DNA of 64,000 nt from an uncultured Clostridium sp. (GCF_910588715.1 NZ_CAJURG010000002.1:326020-390019); one strand, 5' to 3'; counted from the stretch's first letter, positions 8,592 through 17,921 are shown. Notes: a model not told the origin generated them from the letters alone. Numbers and translations are program-made.

Positions 8592-9563
8592 ATGAAATTT
8601 AAATTTCCAAAACTGATAACGTTACTTATTTCAACATCACTATTATTTGTTGGATGTAATAAACCAAGTTCAAATACAGCTAATATAAATAATAATGATG
8701 ATTCTTTAAATATAGTAACTTCTTTTTATCCATTGTACATATCAACAATAAATATTACAAAAGATGTTCCAAATGTTAATGTTATAAATATGACTAAGTC
8801 TCAAACAGGATGTTTACACGATTATCAACTTACTCCACAAGATTTAAAAACTTTAGAAAAAGCAGATATTCTTGTTATAAACGGTGCTGGAATGGAATCT
8901 TTCCTAGATAGTATTATTTCACAATATCCTAATCTTCAAATAATTGATGCTACTAAAGGACTTAATTTATTAGAAGATGATAGTCATAGCCATCATGAAC
9001 ATAATCACGATGAAGATCATGAACATTTAGACCATGATACTTATGAACATAATGCACATGTTTGGGTAAGCGTAAGCGGTAATATAGAAGAAGTTGAAAA
9101 TATTTCTTCTCAACTTGAAATATTAAATCCTGAAAATAAAGCTTCTTATGAAGCAAATACTAATGCTTACGTTTCTAAGTTAGAAGACTTAAAAAATGAG
9201 ATGCATACAGAACTAGATAATTTACCAAATAGGGATATAATCACATTCCATGAAGCATTTCCTTACTTTGCAAAAGAATTTAACTTAAATATTGCAGGTG
9301 TTATAGAAATAGAGCCTGACTCTGAACCATCAGCAAAAGAAATTGAAGAAATAATAAATACTGTAAAAACAAAAAATATAAAATCTTTATTTACAGAACC
9401 TCAATACTCTTCAAAAGTTGCTAAAACTATAGCTGATGAAACTGGTTCTACAGTTTATGAATTAGACCCTATAGTAACTGGAGATTCTATTCCTAATGCT
9501 TATGACGATTATATAAATAAAATGAAAAAAAATCTTGAAATATTAAAAGAGGCGTTGAAATGA
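8592..9563 (+). CDS. znuA: Zinc ABC transporter substrate-binding lipoprotein
   Basis: This is a 323-residue member of the cluster A-I metal-binding protein family. It begins with a lipoprotein signal (LLFVGC, lipidated Cys about residue 22) and would sit on the outer face of the membrane. Between residues about 131 and 155 is an acidic, histidine-rich loop (DSHSHHEHNHDEDHEHLDHD) typical of ZnuA/AdcA zinc proteins. His residues flank it (LHDYQLTP, AHVWVS) and others occur at HEAFPYF. The ATG at 8592 with GGAGG seven bases upstream is preferred over an upstream in-frame TTG at 8571. It overlaps znuC by 4 bp, so the operon is translationally coupled. Confidence 0.95.
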   Translation: MKFKFPKLITLLISTSLLFVGCNKPSSNTANINNNDDSLNIVTSFYPLYISTINITKDVPNVNVINMTKSQTGCLHDYQLTPQDLKTLEKADILVINGAGMESFLDSIISQYPNLQIIDATKGLNLLEDDSHSHHEHNHDEDHEHLDHDTYEHNAHVWVSVSGNIEEVENISSQLEILNPENKASYEANTNAYVSKLEDLKNEMHTELDNLPNRDIITFHEAFPYFAKEFNLNIAGVIEIEPDSEPSAKEIEEIINTVKTKNIKSLFTEPQYSSKVAKTIADETGSTVYELDPIVTGDSIPNAYDDYINKMKKNLEILKEALK

Positions 9564-10354
9564 TAAAAAAAGCTAACTTTAATAAAAATAATAATTGCAA
9601 TAATTTTTGTTGCACAAAAATAGAAAACTTTTCTGTTACTATTGGTAACAATGAAATCCTTAAAGACGTAAATCTCCATATTCATTGTGGAGAACTTACG
9701 TCTATAATTGGACCAAACGGTGCTGGTAAAAGTACATTGCTTAAAGCCTTACTTGGAGAAATTAAACATTCGGGAAGCCTAAATTTTATGGGACAAAATG
9801 ATAATAAATATAATCAACCTATAATTGGCTATGTTCCTCAGTACTTAACCTTTGATAAGGACACTCCTATCAGTGTACTTGATTTATTTGTTTGCTGTAA
9901 GACTTCTATCCCTGCATGGCTTAAACCAAGCAAAAAAATTAGAGAAAATGTATTAGAAAGTTTAAAAAGAGTAAAAGTTCCTCACTTAATAGATAGACGC
10001 CTTGGAGCCTTATCTGGTGGAGAACTCCAAAGAGTTTTACTTGCTCTTGCACTTGATCCAATTCCTAACATATTACTATTAGACGAACCTGTATCAGGTG
10101 TAGATCAAAATGGATTAGAATTATTTTATGAAATACTTATGGATATAAAAAATAATTATGATTTATCAATTATCTTAGTTTCTCATGATTTAGATTTAGT
10201 TTATAAATATTCTGACCGTGTAGCACTTGTAAATGGTACAATAGTTTGCTCTGGAACTCCAAAACAAGTTTTTAATAATCCTGCTACACAAAAAATATTT
10301 GGATTATCATTAAATCATTCTAAGGAAGACTCATCTAAAACAGGAGGCATTTAA
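9560..10354 (+). CDS. znuC: Zinc ABC transporter ATP-binding protein
   Basis: The 264-residue ATPase shows Walker A GPNGAGKST (about 52-60), signature LSGGELQR and Walker B ILLLDEPVSGVD, with the H-loop in VSHDLD. The N-terminus has an unusual Asn-rich, cysteine-containing extension of about 20 residues (NKNNNCNNFCC) before the ATPase fold. Its position between znuA and znuB, with the ATGA overlap upstream and 3 bp downstream, identifies it as the energy subunit for zinc import. Confidence 0.94.
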   Translation: MIKKANFNKNNNCNNFCCTKIENFSVTIGNNEILKDVNLHIHCGELTSIIGPNGAGKSTLLKALLGEIKHSGSLNFMGQNDNKYNQPIIGYVPQYLTFDKDTPISVLDLFVCCKTSIPAWLKPSKKIRENVLESLKRVKVPHLIDRRLGALSGGELQRVLLALALDPIPNILLLDEPVSGVDQNGLELFYEILMDIKNNYDLSIILVSHDLDLVYKYSDRVALVNGTIVCSGTPKQVFNNPATQKIFGLSLNHSKEDSSKTGGI

Positions 10355-10357
10355 GAT

Positions 10358-11200
10358 ATGTTTGATTATATATACAACTTTATTGATTTAATATTACCAT
10401 TTAAATGGTTATCCTTTGATTTTATGAAAAATGCTTTTTTAGCAATTTTAATAGTTACTCCTCTTTTTGGAATTTTAAGCACAATGGTTGTTAGTAATAA
10501 AATGTCCTTCTTTGCTGATTCATTAGGACATGGAGCTTTTACTGGAATAGCTATTGGAATTCTTTTAGGTGGACTTGACCCAATGTGGGGAGCAACACTT
10601 TTTTCAGTTTGCTTTGCAATATCAATTACAATAATAAAAAATAAAGGAACCTCCTCTACTGATACAATAATTGGAGTTTTTTCTTCAACTGCAATAGCGT
10701 TGGGGTTAGTCCTTATGAGCTTTTCTAGTAGCTTGAGCAAATTCTCATCTTACTTAGTTGGAGATTTACTTAGCATAAATAAAAATGAAATTATTTTATT
10801 ACTTATTGTCTTTATTGTAGTTATGATACTTTGGACATTAATATTTAATAAATTAATCATAACAAGCTTAAATATATCCCTTGCAAATAGCCGTGGAATG
10901 AATACTTTATTAATAGAAATTATATTTACTTGCACTATAGCTGTTATAGTTACTTTAACTGTAAGATGGGTTGGTTTACTTATAATAAACTCACTTTTAG
11001 TTTTACCAGCAGCTGCATCTCGTAACATTTCTAAAAATGTTCGTCAATACCACTTATTTTCTGTTTTGATTGCTATATTTTCAGGTATTACAGGATTAAT
11101 AATTTCTTATTACTTAAATACTGTTACAGGTGCAACAATTGTTATTATATCATCTATAATATTCTTTATAACTTTAATTGCTAGACGTAAATTTGTATAA
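10358..11200 (+). CDS. znuB: Zinc ABC transporter permease
   Basis: The 280-residue protein has about eight hydrophobic segments and the ABC-3 family motif region (SLGHGAFTGIAIGILLGG near residue 60, LLVLPAAASRNISKN near 215). It follows znuC by 3 bp with AGGAGG upstream of the ATG, and forms the membrane channel of the zinc importer. The family also includes manganese permeases; the histidine-rich loop of the binding protein and the zur gene point to zinc. Confidence 0.94.
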   Translation: MFDYIYNFIDLILPFKWLSFDFMKNAFLAILIVTPLFGILSTMVVSNKMSFFADSLGHGAFTGIAIGILLGGLDPMWGATLFSVCFAISITIIKNKGTSSTDTIIGVFSSTAIALGLVLMSFSSSLSKFSSYLVGDLLSINKNEIILLLIVFIVVMILWTLIFNKLIITSLNISLANSRGMNTLLIEIIFTCTIAVIVTLTVRWVGLLIINSLLVLPAAASRNISKNVRQYHLFSVLIAIFSGITGLIISYYLNTVTGATIVIISSIIFFITLIARRKFV

Positions 11201-11225
11201 TTTAAACAGTTATGGAGGCATTACA

Positions 11226-11657
11226 TTGGATAATGAAATTAACTTTAATGATATACTTAAATCAAAGAGATTAAAAGTAACTAAACATAGAACTTCAGTA
11301 CTTCAGATATTATCTAAAAGTAAACAGCCACTTAGTGCTGAAGAAATTTATTTAAAGCTAAAAGAAAATTCAATTTCTATAAATTTATCATCAATTTATA
11401 AAATTTTAGATTCCTTTTCTAATAAGAATGTAATTTCTAAATGTATCTTAGGTGATGATAATAAAACTTCATATGAAATTAATACATCTTCTCATAAACA
11501 TCATTTAATTTGCAAACAATGCAAGGAGGTTTTCCCACTAAACGATTGCCCTCTATGTGTTTATGAAAAACATTTGAAAAGAGATATGGATTTTGATGTA
11601 ACTGAACACCGCCTTGAAATTTACGGCTATTGTAAAAACTGCAAAAAAAATGACTAA
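11226..11657 (+). CDS. zur: Fur family repressor, probably Zur
   Basis: The 143-residue winged-helix regulator contains a Fur-type N-terminal DNA-binding domain (RLKVTKHRTSVLQIL...LSAEEIYLKLKE). Its C-terminal metal domain has the HKHHLICKQCKE motif and two CXXC pairs (CKQC and CKNC) plus an extra CPLC. The start is taken as the TTG at 11226, with GGAGG at 11214-11218 eight bases upstream. An earlier frame start at 11178 overlaps znuB and has no ribosome binding site. Placement as the last gene of the zinc operon makes Zur the best name, but Fur and PerR share the fold. Confidence 0.88.
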   Translation: MDNEINFNDILKSKRLKVTKHRTSVLQILSKSKQPLSAEEIYLKLKENSISINLSSIYKILDSFSNKNVISKCILGDDNKTSYEINTSSHKHHLICKQCKEVFPLNDCPLCVYEKHLKRDMDFDVTEHRLEIYGYCKNCKKND

Positions 11658-11682
11658 TGTGAATAAATCTCCATTAGTCATT
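11649..11682. terminator. Bidirectional terminator between zur and galM
   Basis: An 11-bp stem (AATGACTAATG / CATTAGTCATT) has a T-run on the plus side and an A-run on the other. It ends both the zinc operon and the convergent galM gene. Confidence 0.9.
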
Positions 11683-11691
11683 TTTTATTTG

Positions 11692-12753
11692 TTATTTATT
11701 TAATAGCCCCATTTTATAAATAGTTGTGTGATTATACTCTTGTCCTGCTTCTAATATAACATTAGGAAAGCCTGTATGATGTAAACTGTCTGGAAAATAT
11801 TGAGTTTCTAAACATAAACCTTGTCTTTTTCTATATCTTGCTCCACCCTTTCCAACTTCATTTTCATCTAAAAAGTTACCTGTATAAAATTGTACTCCTG
11901 GCTTTGTAGTAAATACTTCTAAAGTTCTTCCACTCTTTTCTTCAATAACTTCTGCAATCTTTTTTAATTCACCTGTATAATCGTCAATAATCCAATTATG
12001 ATCATATCCATTTCCAATAATTAATTGATCATATTCTTTATCTATATCTAATCCGATATACTTTAATTCACTAAAGTCCATTGGTGTTTCTAATATATTT
12101 CTTATTTCACCAGTTGGTATGCTTTCACTATCTACCTCAGTTATATTTTTTGAATAAATTCTAAGCTTATGATCTAAAATATCGCCAGAAGCATGTCCAT
12201 TTAAATTAAAATATGAATGGTTAGTTAAATTTAAAACTGTATCCTTATCAGACTTACCATAATAATTAATAACTAACTCATTTTCTTTTGTTAATTTATA
12301 TTCAACTATAACTTGTAAATTGCCAGGATAATTTTCTTCTCCATCTTTACTTAAATAGGATAATTTTAAATATTCTCCATCTTCATCACTTACAATTTCA
12401 GAATCCCATACTGCTTTATTAAATCCATTAATTCCACCATGAAGATGATTATTACCATTATTTTTTGCAAGATTATATTTTACTCCACCTAATTCAATTT
12501 CAGCTCTTCCAATTCTATTAGCATAACGTCCAACAACAGAACCAAAATATGTTGTAGTAGTTTTATAATCTTCAAAATTATCATAACCTAAAACAATATC
12601 GTCAATATTTCCAAATCTATCCTTTGCAAATATTGATAATATGATGCACCCATAGTTTGTAACTTTTACGGTTGTATCATCATTATTTAATGTATAAACA
12701 TAAATTTCTTTATTATCAATTTTACCTAATAGTTCTTCTCTTTTTACTCTCAT
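11692..12753 (-). CDS. galM: Aldose 1-epimerase (mutarotase)
   Basis: The 353-residue protein has the GalM hallmarks: GRYANRIG (about 76-83), NNHLHGG (about 100-106) with the substrate His, LTNHSYFNLNG (about 179-189) with the catalytic acid His, and a late GVQFYTGNF plus ETQYFPDS carrying the catalytic Glu. It interconverts alpha and beta anomers of galactose or glucose in the cytosol and feeds GalK, encoded about 10 kb away. The start ATG has only a weak GGA. A much stronger GGGAGGTGA lies further upstream with no gene attached (see findings). Confidence 0.95.
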   Translation of the reverse strand: MRVKREELLGKIDNKEIYVYTLNNDDTTVKVTNYGCIILSIFAKDRFGNIDDIVLGYDNFEDYKTTTTYFGSVVGRYANRIGRAEIELGGVKYNLAKNNGNNHLHGGINGFNKAVWDSEIVSDEDGEYLKLSYLSKDGEENYPGNLQVIVEYKLTKENELVINYYGKSDKDTVLNLTNHSYFNLNGHASGDILDHKLRIYSKNITEVDSESIPTGEIRNILETPMDFSELKYIGLDIDKEYDQLIIGNGYDHNWIIDDYTGELKKIAEVIEEKSGRTLEVFTTKPGVQFYTGNFLDENEVGKGGARYRKRQGLCLETQYFPDSLHHTGFPNVILEAGQEYNHTTIYKMGLLNK

Positions 12754-12898
12754 AGTTAATCCATTGCTAATAATCTATAAATATATATGAATGTTATTTA
12801 ATCTTATAGATTTATAACAACAGTCACCTCCCTCTATTAATATAATTTATACCATATTAATTATATCAATGATACTAACCTCAGTAAACATTACCATA

Positions 12899-13711
12899 CT
12901 ACTTTATTAACTCATCTGCTTTAAGAATTTTATCTAATTGATTAACAATTTCATCAATATCTTCTAATATTGTATTATCACATTTTGATATATCATTAAT
13001 TAGCTTTTCAACATTTTGAAGTAAATTCTTAGGTTTTTTCTTACATGTGTTATTAACTATATTTAAAATTCTTTTTTCTCCTGGATGCGGAATTTCATTT
13101 ATAGCAAATATAATATCAAAATAACTATCTAAAAATGCAGATATTCTATTATTTAGATTTACTATATCTTTTCTATTTACAGCTTTTTCTATTTGTTTAT
13201 AGTATGAAGAAAAATTATTTTTTAATATAGGATAATTTTTATTAACTATATTTCTTTTAAGTTTATTTGGATAATCTATTGTATATTTTTTCTTAAAATC
13301 ATTAAATTCACTATTTTTATCAAAAACTACTGATGAATTAATTACATTATGCCAAAAACAAGTTGTATATCCAATAGATGCATTATTATATTCTAAAACA
13401 TTTTTTAATTGGATTTTTAACCAGCTAAAATCAAAATAAGTTATATCAACTTGTATTGATGAATTTCTTAATATAAATTCATCAGAATCACCCCAAAAAG
13501 TATTATTTATCTCCATTATATCAGAAAATTTATTTGCAATAGATTTTCTTTTTTCAACTGGTATATTTCTTTTAGTAATTACATTTATATCAATATCTGA
13601 ATAGGTATCCTTTCTTCCACTAGCACATGAACCAGCCAGTGTTATTGCAACTACTTCATCTAACCTTTTAAATTCATTAACTATTTGATAAACAGTCATA
13701 TTCATTCCCAT
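12899..13711 (-). CDS. Nucleotidyltransferase-fold protein (DUF4037-like)
   Basis: The 270-residue protein has the polymerase-beta nucleotidyltransferase signature LAGSCASGRKDTYSDIDINV (residues about 24-43), with the two metal-binding Asp residues in SDIDI and a probable third in QVDITYFD. The C-terminal half is helical and resembles the substrate domain of DUF4037 or ANT-type enzymes. Such enzymes transfer AMP or another nucleotide to small molecules, sometimes aminoglycosides, but nothing here fixes the acceptor. GGGGGT eight bases before the ATG supports the start. It is downstream of the pullulanase gene, separated by a hairpin. Confidence 0.75.
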   Translation of the reverse strand: MGMNMTVYQIVNEFKRLDEVVAITLAGSCASGRKDTYSDIDINVITKRNIPVEKRKSIANKFSDIMEINNTFWGDSDEFILRNSSIQVDITYFDFSWLKIQLKNVLEYNNASIGYTTCFWHNVINSSVVFDKNSEFNDFKKKYTIDYPNKLKRNIVNKNYPILKNNFSSYYKQIEKAVNRKDIVNLNNRISAFLDSYFDIIFAINEIPHPGEKRILNIVNNTCKKKPKNLLQNVEKLINDISKCDNTILEDIDEIVNQLDKILKADELIK

Positions 13712-13746
13712 AAGCTTACCCCCTTTTTATTAGCCTGAATATAATA

Positions 13747-13779
13747 TAGAATGTAACCATTTAGATAAGTTACATTCTA
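13747..13779 (-). terminator. Hairpin after the pullulanase gene
   Basis: An 11-bp perfect stem (TAGAATGTAAC / GTTACATTCTA) with an 11-nt loop lies between the pullulanase stop and the next gene. The following minus-strand bases are AT-rich but not a clean T-run, so it may be a weak terminator or a processing hairpin. Confidence 0.55.
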
Positions 13780-13811
13780 CATTAATTTATTCTACTATTT
13801 ATAAATTTAGT

Positions 13812-15800
13812 CTACTTCTTTATTAATACCTTTATAGACTTTGCAGCAACATTTACTGTATTACCATTAATCTTTTCAATTGACTTTATTCCTGCATTTT
13901 TATCATCAACAAAAACTTCCCACTCTTCTTCATTAAGTTTTACCTTTTGTTCTGTATCATTTGCATTTATTATAACTGCTATTTTAGAACACTTGTCATC
14001 TATATTCTTAGAATCTATTATATATGCAACTAAATTGTCAGCTTCAAAGTCCTTTTCATTTTTTAAGAAATGAATATTTTTTTGTATATCTTTATTTGTA
14101 TTCATTCTAAATGCCTTATACTCTTTTCTTAATGCAATTAATCCCTTATAATATTCAACTAATTCTTTATATTCAACTTTTCTATCCCAACAAATTTTAT
14201 TTACTTTATCAGATGAATTAAAGCTATTTTCAACAAACTCTCCATTTTCATCAACCTTAGTTCTTGCCATTTCTTCTCCAGCATGTACAAAGCTCATTCC
14301 TTGAGATGTAAGTATTATTCCTGCTATTAATTTATTCATTTTTATTAATTCACTCTTACTAGCTTCTGGTGATACTACTTGAAGCTTATCCCACAAAGTA
14401 TAATTATCATGTGCAGATGCATAATTTACTGTTTGATAAGGTTCATTAGCCCAAAAATAATTTGAATATAAAATATCATTTTTATCTACTTCATCATGCA
14501 TTGTTGATGCAACAATAGCAAATTTTATTGTTTCTTCCAATCCATCCTTACCATTAGCAAATCCTGCTTCTTCTTCGTAGAAAACATGCCCCCTTACTCC
14601 ATCTCTACAATCATCACTAAATGCTGCTATTTGTAAATCTCCAAATTTATAAGTATTTTTCTTTACAGCAGAATTGCTTTCATTTAAAGGACTTGGTCCA
14701 CCCATCCATCCTTCACCATAAATAATTATAGTTGGATCTATTTTATTTAACTCTTCCCTTATTAACTTCATAGTTTCAATATCATGTATTCCCATTAAAT
14801 CAAATCTAAATCCATCAATATGATATTCCTTAGCCCAATATACTACTGAATCTACCATATATCTTCTAAACATATATCTATCTGATGCTGTTTCATTACC
14901 ACAAGCTGATGCATCACTATAGCTTCCATCTTCATTTTGTCTATAATAATATTTAGGAACAGCCTTATTTAAACAAGATTCTAAGTTAAATGTATGATTA
15001 TAAACAACATCCATTACTACTCTTATTCCAGAATCATGTAAAGCCTTTACCATTTCCTTAAATTCTCTTATTCTAACATCTGCTAAATAAGGATTTGTTG
15101 AGTAAGAACCTTCAGGTACATTATAATTTTCAGGATCATATCCCCAGTTAAATTGAGGTTCATCAAGCTTTGTTTCATCTACTGATCCATAATCAAATGC
15201 TGGTAACAAATGAACATGTGTAAATCCCATATCTTTTATATGATTTAATGCTGTTTTAACTTTAGTTCCAGTAATATTGGTATTAATTTCAGTAAGCCCC
15301 TTAAATTTCCCCCTAAACTCTTCTTTTACACCTGAAGTTTCATCTATAGTTAAATCTCTTATATGCGCTTCATATATTATAGAATCTGTAGGCGACTTTA
15401 ATTCTGGTTTTTTATCTTCTTCCCATCCCTTTGGATTAGTAGTAGATAAATCAATTACCATTCCACGTTTACCATTAACACATACTGCCTTAGCATATGG
15501 ATCAACAACTTCACTTACTTTTCCATCTATAGTAACTAAATAATTATAATATTGTCCATTTAAGTCTCCATCAATTTCTATTTCCCAAGTTCCATTTATT
15601 CCTTTATGCATATTATAACTTTGAATTGGTTTACAATCATACTCGTATCCATTATTACCATATAACACTAAATCAACATTATCTGCTACTGGTGTCCATA
15701 AAATAAATTTACTTTTATCTTTAAAATAAACTACTCCTAGTTCTCCATCATAATTATATAATTTGTCAAATTCATCATTAAATATTAGTTTCTCAGTCAT
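13812..15800 (-). CDS. pulA: Type I pullulanase (GH13_14 alpha-1,6-debranching enzyme)
   Basis: The 662-residue enzyme has an N-terminal CBM48-like beta domain (about 10-110). The GH13 barrel follows, with VVMDVVYNHT, DGFRFDLMG (nucleophile Asp), IIYGEGWMGG (acid/base Glu) and ASAHDNYTLWDK (stabilising Asp), and then a C-terminal beta domain. YNHTFN and GEGW are typical of type I pullulanase. There is no signal peptide, so it acts in the cytosol on branched oligosaccharides or glycogen. Of two ATGs, the one at 15800 is preferred: GGGGAG abuts the first ATG and is nine bases from the second. A cre-like site upstream suggests CcpA control. Confidence 0.93.
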   Translation of the reverse strand: MTEKLIFNDEFDKLYNYDGELGVVYFKDKSKFILWTPVADNVDLVLYGNNGYEYDCKPIQSYNMHKGINGTWEIEIDGDLNGQYYNYLVTIDGKVSEVVDPYAKAVCVNGKRGMVIDLSTTNPKGWEEDKKPELKSPTDSIIYEAHIRDLTIDETSGVKEEFRGKFKGLTEINTNITGTKVKTALNHIKDMGFTHVHLLPAFDYGSVDETKLDEPQFNWGYDPENYNVPEGSYSTNPYLADVRIREFKEMVKALHDSGIRVVMDVVYNHTFNLESCLNKAVPKYYYRQNEDGSYSDASACGNETASDRYMFRRYMVDSVVYWAKEYHIDGFRFDLMGIHDIETMKLIREELNKIDPTIIIYGEGWMGGPSPLNESNSAVKKNTYKFGDLQIAAFSDDCRDGVRGHVFYEEEAGFANGKDGLEETIKFAIVASTMHDEVDKNDILYSNYFWANEPYQTVNYASAHDNYTLWDKLQVVSPEASKSELIKMNKLIAGIILTSQGMSFVHAGEEMARTKVDENGEFVENSFNSSDKVNKICWDRKVEYKELVEYYKGLIALRKEYKAFRMNTNKDIQKNIHFLKNEKDFEADNLVAYIIDSKNIDDKCSKIAVIINANDTEQKVKLNEEEWEVFVDDKNAGIKSIEKINGNTVNVAAKSIKVLIKK

Positions 15801-15846
15801 TTTTTTCATCTCCCCTTAATTAATACCATATATATTAAACACACCT

Positions 15847-15861
15847 ACGGAATCGTTACCA
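15847..15861. promoter_or_regulatory. Candidate cre site upstream of pulA
   Basis: ACGGAATCGTTACCA matches the CcpA consensus WTGNAANCGNWNNCW at all but one fixed position (C for T). It lies about 50 bases before the pullulanase start codon, a sensible place for carbon catabolite repression. Confidence 0.5.
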
Positions 15862-15996
15862 TTAATGTTTTTAATATAATTATTTTATACTAAATTTCAT
15901 TTTATATCTATAAAAATAATTATATTTAATAAAATTTTAATCTTATAGAAAATTAATAAAGTCAAAATTTAATGATATTAACAAAAGGATAGCCTT

Positions 15997-16024
15997 ATAT
16001 AACTTAACTCTCCTTAAGTTATAT
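15997..16024. terminator. Perfect 11-bp hairpin between the LCP and pullulanase genes
   Basis: ATATAACTTAA / TTAAGTTATAT flank a 6-nt loop. It follows the LCP gene, so it may be its terminator, but no clear T-run follows on the minus strand. An operator for pulA is an alternative. The rest of the 15801-16083 gap contains the cre-like site and AT-rich promoter DNA. Confidence 0.45.
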
Positions 16025-16083
16025 CATTAATTCTTTTATATAAAAATAATTTTTATATATTTATTTAATTGAATAATAATTTC

Positions 16084-17238
16084 TTAATTTAAATCATAAT
16101 AGTTATATTCGTAATCATCTTCATAATCATTACTAATATCATCTATTTCATCAGTAAGTCCACATTTTGGAGTTGAATTCTTAAAATTATTTCTCCACTC
16201 ACCAGTTCTATATTCATAAAGTGATTCCTCTAAAGAATTATAGTCAAATTTACTTTCATCAGGCTCTACGGCATTAAATATAAAATCATGTAAAACTTCC
16301 GTATTTTGCTCTTTATCCATTATAAACACCCAACCAATATCTCCACCATAGTTCATATCATCTGATAATTCTGTAAGTGGTATATGAATTTGTTTTGTTT
16401 CTAGATTATTAAACTTATAAATCGTATATGCCATATTTAAAGCATCAAAAATATCTATATTAGTATTTATATAATCAAGCATACTATTTACTATACCAAA
16501 ATATTTTGTTGGCTTAGTCTCTCTTAATTTTTCAGCTACTTTAAATAATACTTCCCTTTGTCTTTCAGTTCTTTCAAATTCATCTCCAACACCTTTTCTT
16601 ATCCTTGCATAAGATAATGCTTGTTTTCCGTTCAATAATTGCAATCCTGACTCATTAACCGGACAATCATTTCCCCCTGTAGATTCACCTATATATTTAT
16701 TTAACTCATCTAGTTGATAATCCTTAATATCAATTTCTAAGCCACCCATTTTATCAATTATAGCTTCAAATCCCCAAAAATTTATTATTATATACTTATC
16801 TATATTTATATCATAAGTTCTTTGAATTGTATCTTTTAATAACTCTATTCCACCTAAAGCCATTGCTGCATTTAACTTATATGGTCCATAACCTTCAATA
16901 TCAACTAACGTATCTCTAAATAATGATGTTAACCTTATTTCTTTATTATTATTATCTAAAGTTGCAATTATAATAGAATCCGCTCTTGCACTTTCCTTTA
17001 AATCTCTAGCATCCGTTCCTACTAACAATACATTTGTAATTCCTTCTACCTCTTTATATTTTACATCATCTTCATTTTCAATAGCTTTTGCTTCTATTTT
17101 ATTTGGTTTAGTATATATTTTACTTTTTACATAGCTATAATAACCTATAGCTGTTCCTAAAATAATAGCAAACACAATTAATATAACAGAGACTATTATT
17201 CTGTTTCTTAAGAAATTTATTTTTTTCTTTTTTCTCAC
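16084..17238 (-). CDS. LytR-CpsA-Psr (LCP) family wall-polymer ligase
   Basis: The 384-residue protein has one N-terminal membrane anchor (about 12-32) after a Lys/Arg-rich start. The extracellular LCP domain shows VLLVGTDARD...RADSIIIATLD (about 70-95), LTSLFRDTLVDI (about 102-113) and GKQALSYARIRKGVGDEFERTERQREVL (about 205-232), which hold the conserved Arg and Asp residues. LCP enzymes transfer teichoic acids or capsular polysaccharide to peptidoglycan. The C-terminal 60 residues are acidic and Tyr-rich (YEDDYEYNYYD), outside the domain. The start is a GTG with AGGGAGG nine bases upstream. Confidence 0.9.
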   Translation of the reverse strand: MRKKKKINFLRNRIIVSVILIVFAIILGTAIGYYSYVKSKIYTKPNKIEAKAIENEDDVKYKEVEGITNVLLVGTDARDLKESARADSIIIATLDNNNKEIRLTSLFRDTLVDIEGYGPYKLNAAMALGGIELLKDTIQRTYDINIDKYIIINFWGFEAIIDKMGGLEIDIKDYQLDELNKYIGESTGGNDCPVNESGLQLLNGKQALSYARIRKGVGDEFERTERQREVLFKVAEKLRETKPTKYFGIVNSMLDYINTNIDIFDALNMAYTIYKFNNLETKQIHIPLTELSDDMNYGGDIGWVFIMDKEQNTEVLHDFIFNAVEPDESKFDYNSLEESLYEYRTGEWRNNFKNSTPKCGLTDEIDDISNDYEDDYEYNYYDLN

Positions 17239-17401
17239 CCTTGTTGACCTCCCTATGTCATTAACCTACCCCCATTTTCTTATTTTAACATATTTATTAC
17301 AATTTATGTATATTTTTTATTATATAGTTATAAATTTACAATAAGCTACAGTTATAATTCAAATTCATATATAGCTTAAATAATAAATTCTCAAATAAAA
17401 A

Positions 17402-17430
17402 AAGATTGTAAGAAAAATTCTTACAATCTT
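17402..17430 (-). terminator. Terminator of the zinc-ribbon protein gene
   Basis: A 13-bp perfect stem (AAGATTGTAAGAA / TTCTTACAATCTT) with a 3-nt loop is followed by TTTTTTTATTTG on the minus strand. Confidence 0.9.
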
Positions 17431-17440
17431 ATAATTTCAA

Positions 17441-17599
17441 TTACTTTCTGTTGTTTTGTTGAGCTTTTCTTGCTCTTCTACAATCAACGCATCTTACTGG
17501 TTCGTTATCGAATCCTTTTTCTTTGTAGAAAGCTTGCTCTCCTTCAGTGAATAAAAATTCTTTTCCGCAGTCTCTGCATACAATAGTCTTATCTGCCAT
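17441..17599 (-). CDS. Zinc-ribbon mini-protein (zf_Tbcl-type)
   Basis: The 52-residue protein carries CRDCGKEF and CVDCRRARK, two CXXC pairs separated by about 26 residues, with the FTEGEQAFYKEKGF segment between them. This is the pattern of the small zinc-ribbon family often annotated as probable zinc-binding domain. The basic tail suggests nucleic-acid or ribosome contact, but the function is unknown. The start is the ATG at 17599 preceded by GGAGG. An upstream in-frame extension to 17644 lacks a ribosome binding site. The mRNA has an unusually long leader. Confidence 0.85.
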   Translation of the reverse strand: MADKTIVCRDCGKEFLFTEGEQAFYKEKGFDNEPVRCVDCRRARKAQQNNRK

Positions 17600-17747
17600 T
17601 ATAAATTCCTCCATTTTCTTAAGATTTATCATGGTTAATAACATATCTCTTGAATAGGAGAAATTTTATTAATCTACTTTAAATCTTTTAAATAGTCAAA
17701 CAACTTGACTTATGTTCTCATTATAACACATATATTTTATTTTACAA
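17600..17747 (-). promoter_or_regulatory. Promoter and about 115-nt structured leader of the zinc-ribbon gene
   Basis: On the minus strand TTGTAA (17742-17747) and TATAAT (17720-17725) are 16 bp apart. Transcription would begin near 17713, giving about 115 nt before the start codon. Near its 5' end lies a hairpin AGTCAA-loop-TTGACT (17694-17710). Long leaders of this kind are seen in cold-shock-type mRNAs. The remaining bases up to 17878 are AT-rich with no visible feature. Confidence 0.5.
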
Positions 17748-17878
17748 CACTTTTATAAAGTTTATTCTTTTTTTACATTTTTTTATTTTAGTAAGTAGAT
17801 TCTATCAAAATTATAATATTTATTTTTTATATAAACACTTCTTAAATTAAATTTTATTATTTAAATATTTACAAAAAA

Positions 17879-17909
17879 ATACTGGATAAATTCATCCCTT
17901 ATCCAGTAT
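17879..17909 (-). terminator. Terminator of the polysaccharide deacetylase gene
   Basis: An 11-bp perfect stem (ATACTGGATAA / TTATCCAGTAT) with a 9-nt loop is followed by TTTTTTTGT on the minus strand. Confidence 0.92.
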
Positions 17910-17921
17910 CAATAAGATTAT

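Noticed and set aside
12899..13711. Aminoglycoside resistance gene
   Set aside because: The nucleotidyltransferase signature alone does not show the acceptor; the C-terminal half does not clearly match ANT(6), ANT(4') or AadA, so resistance was not called.
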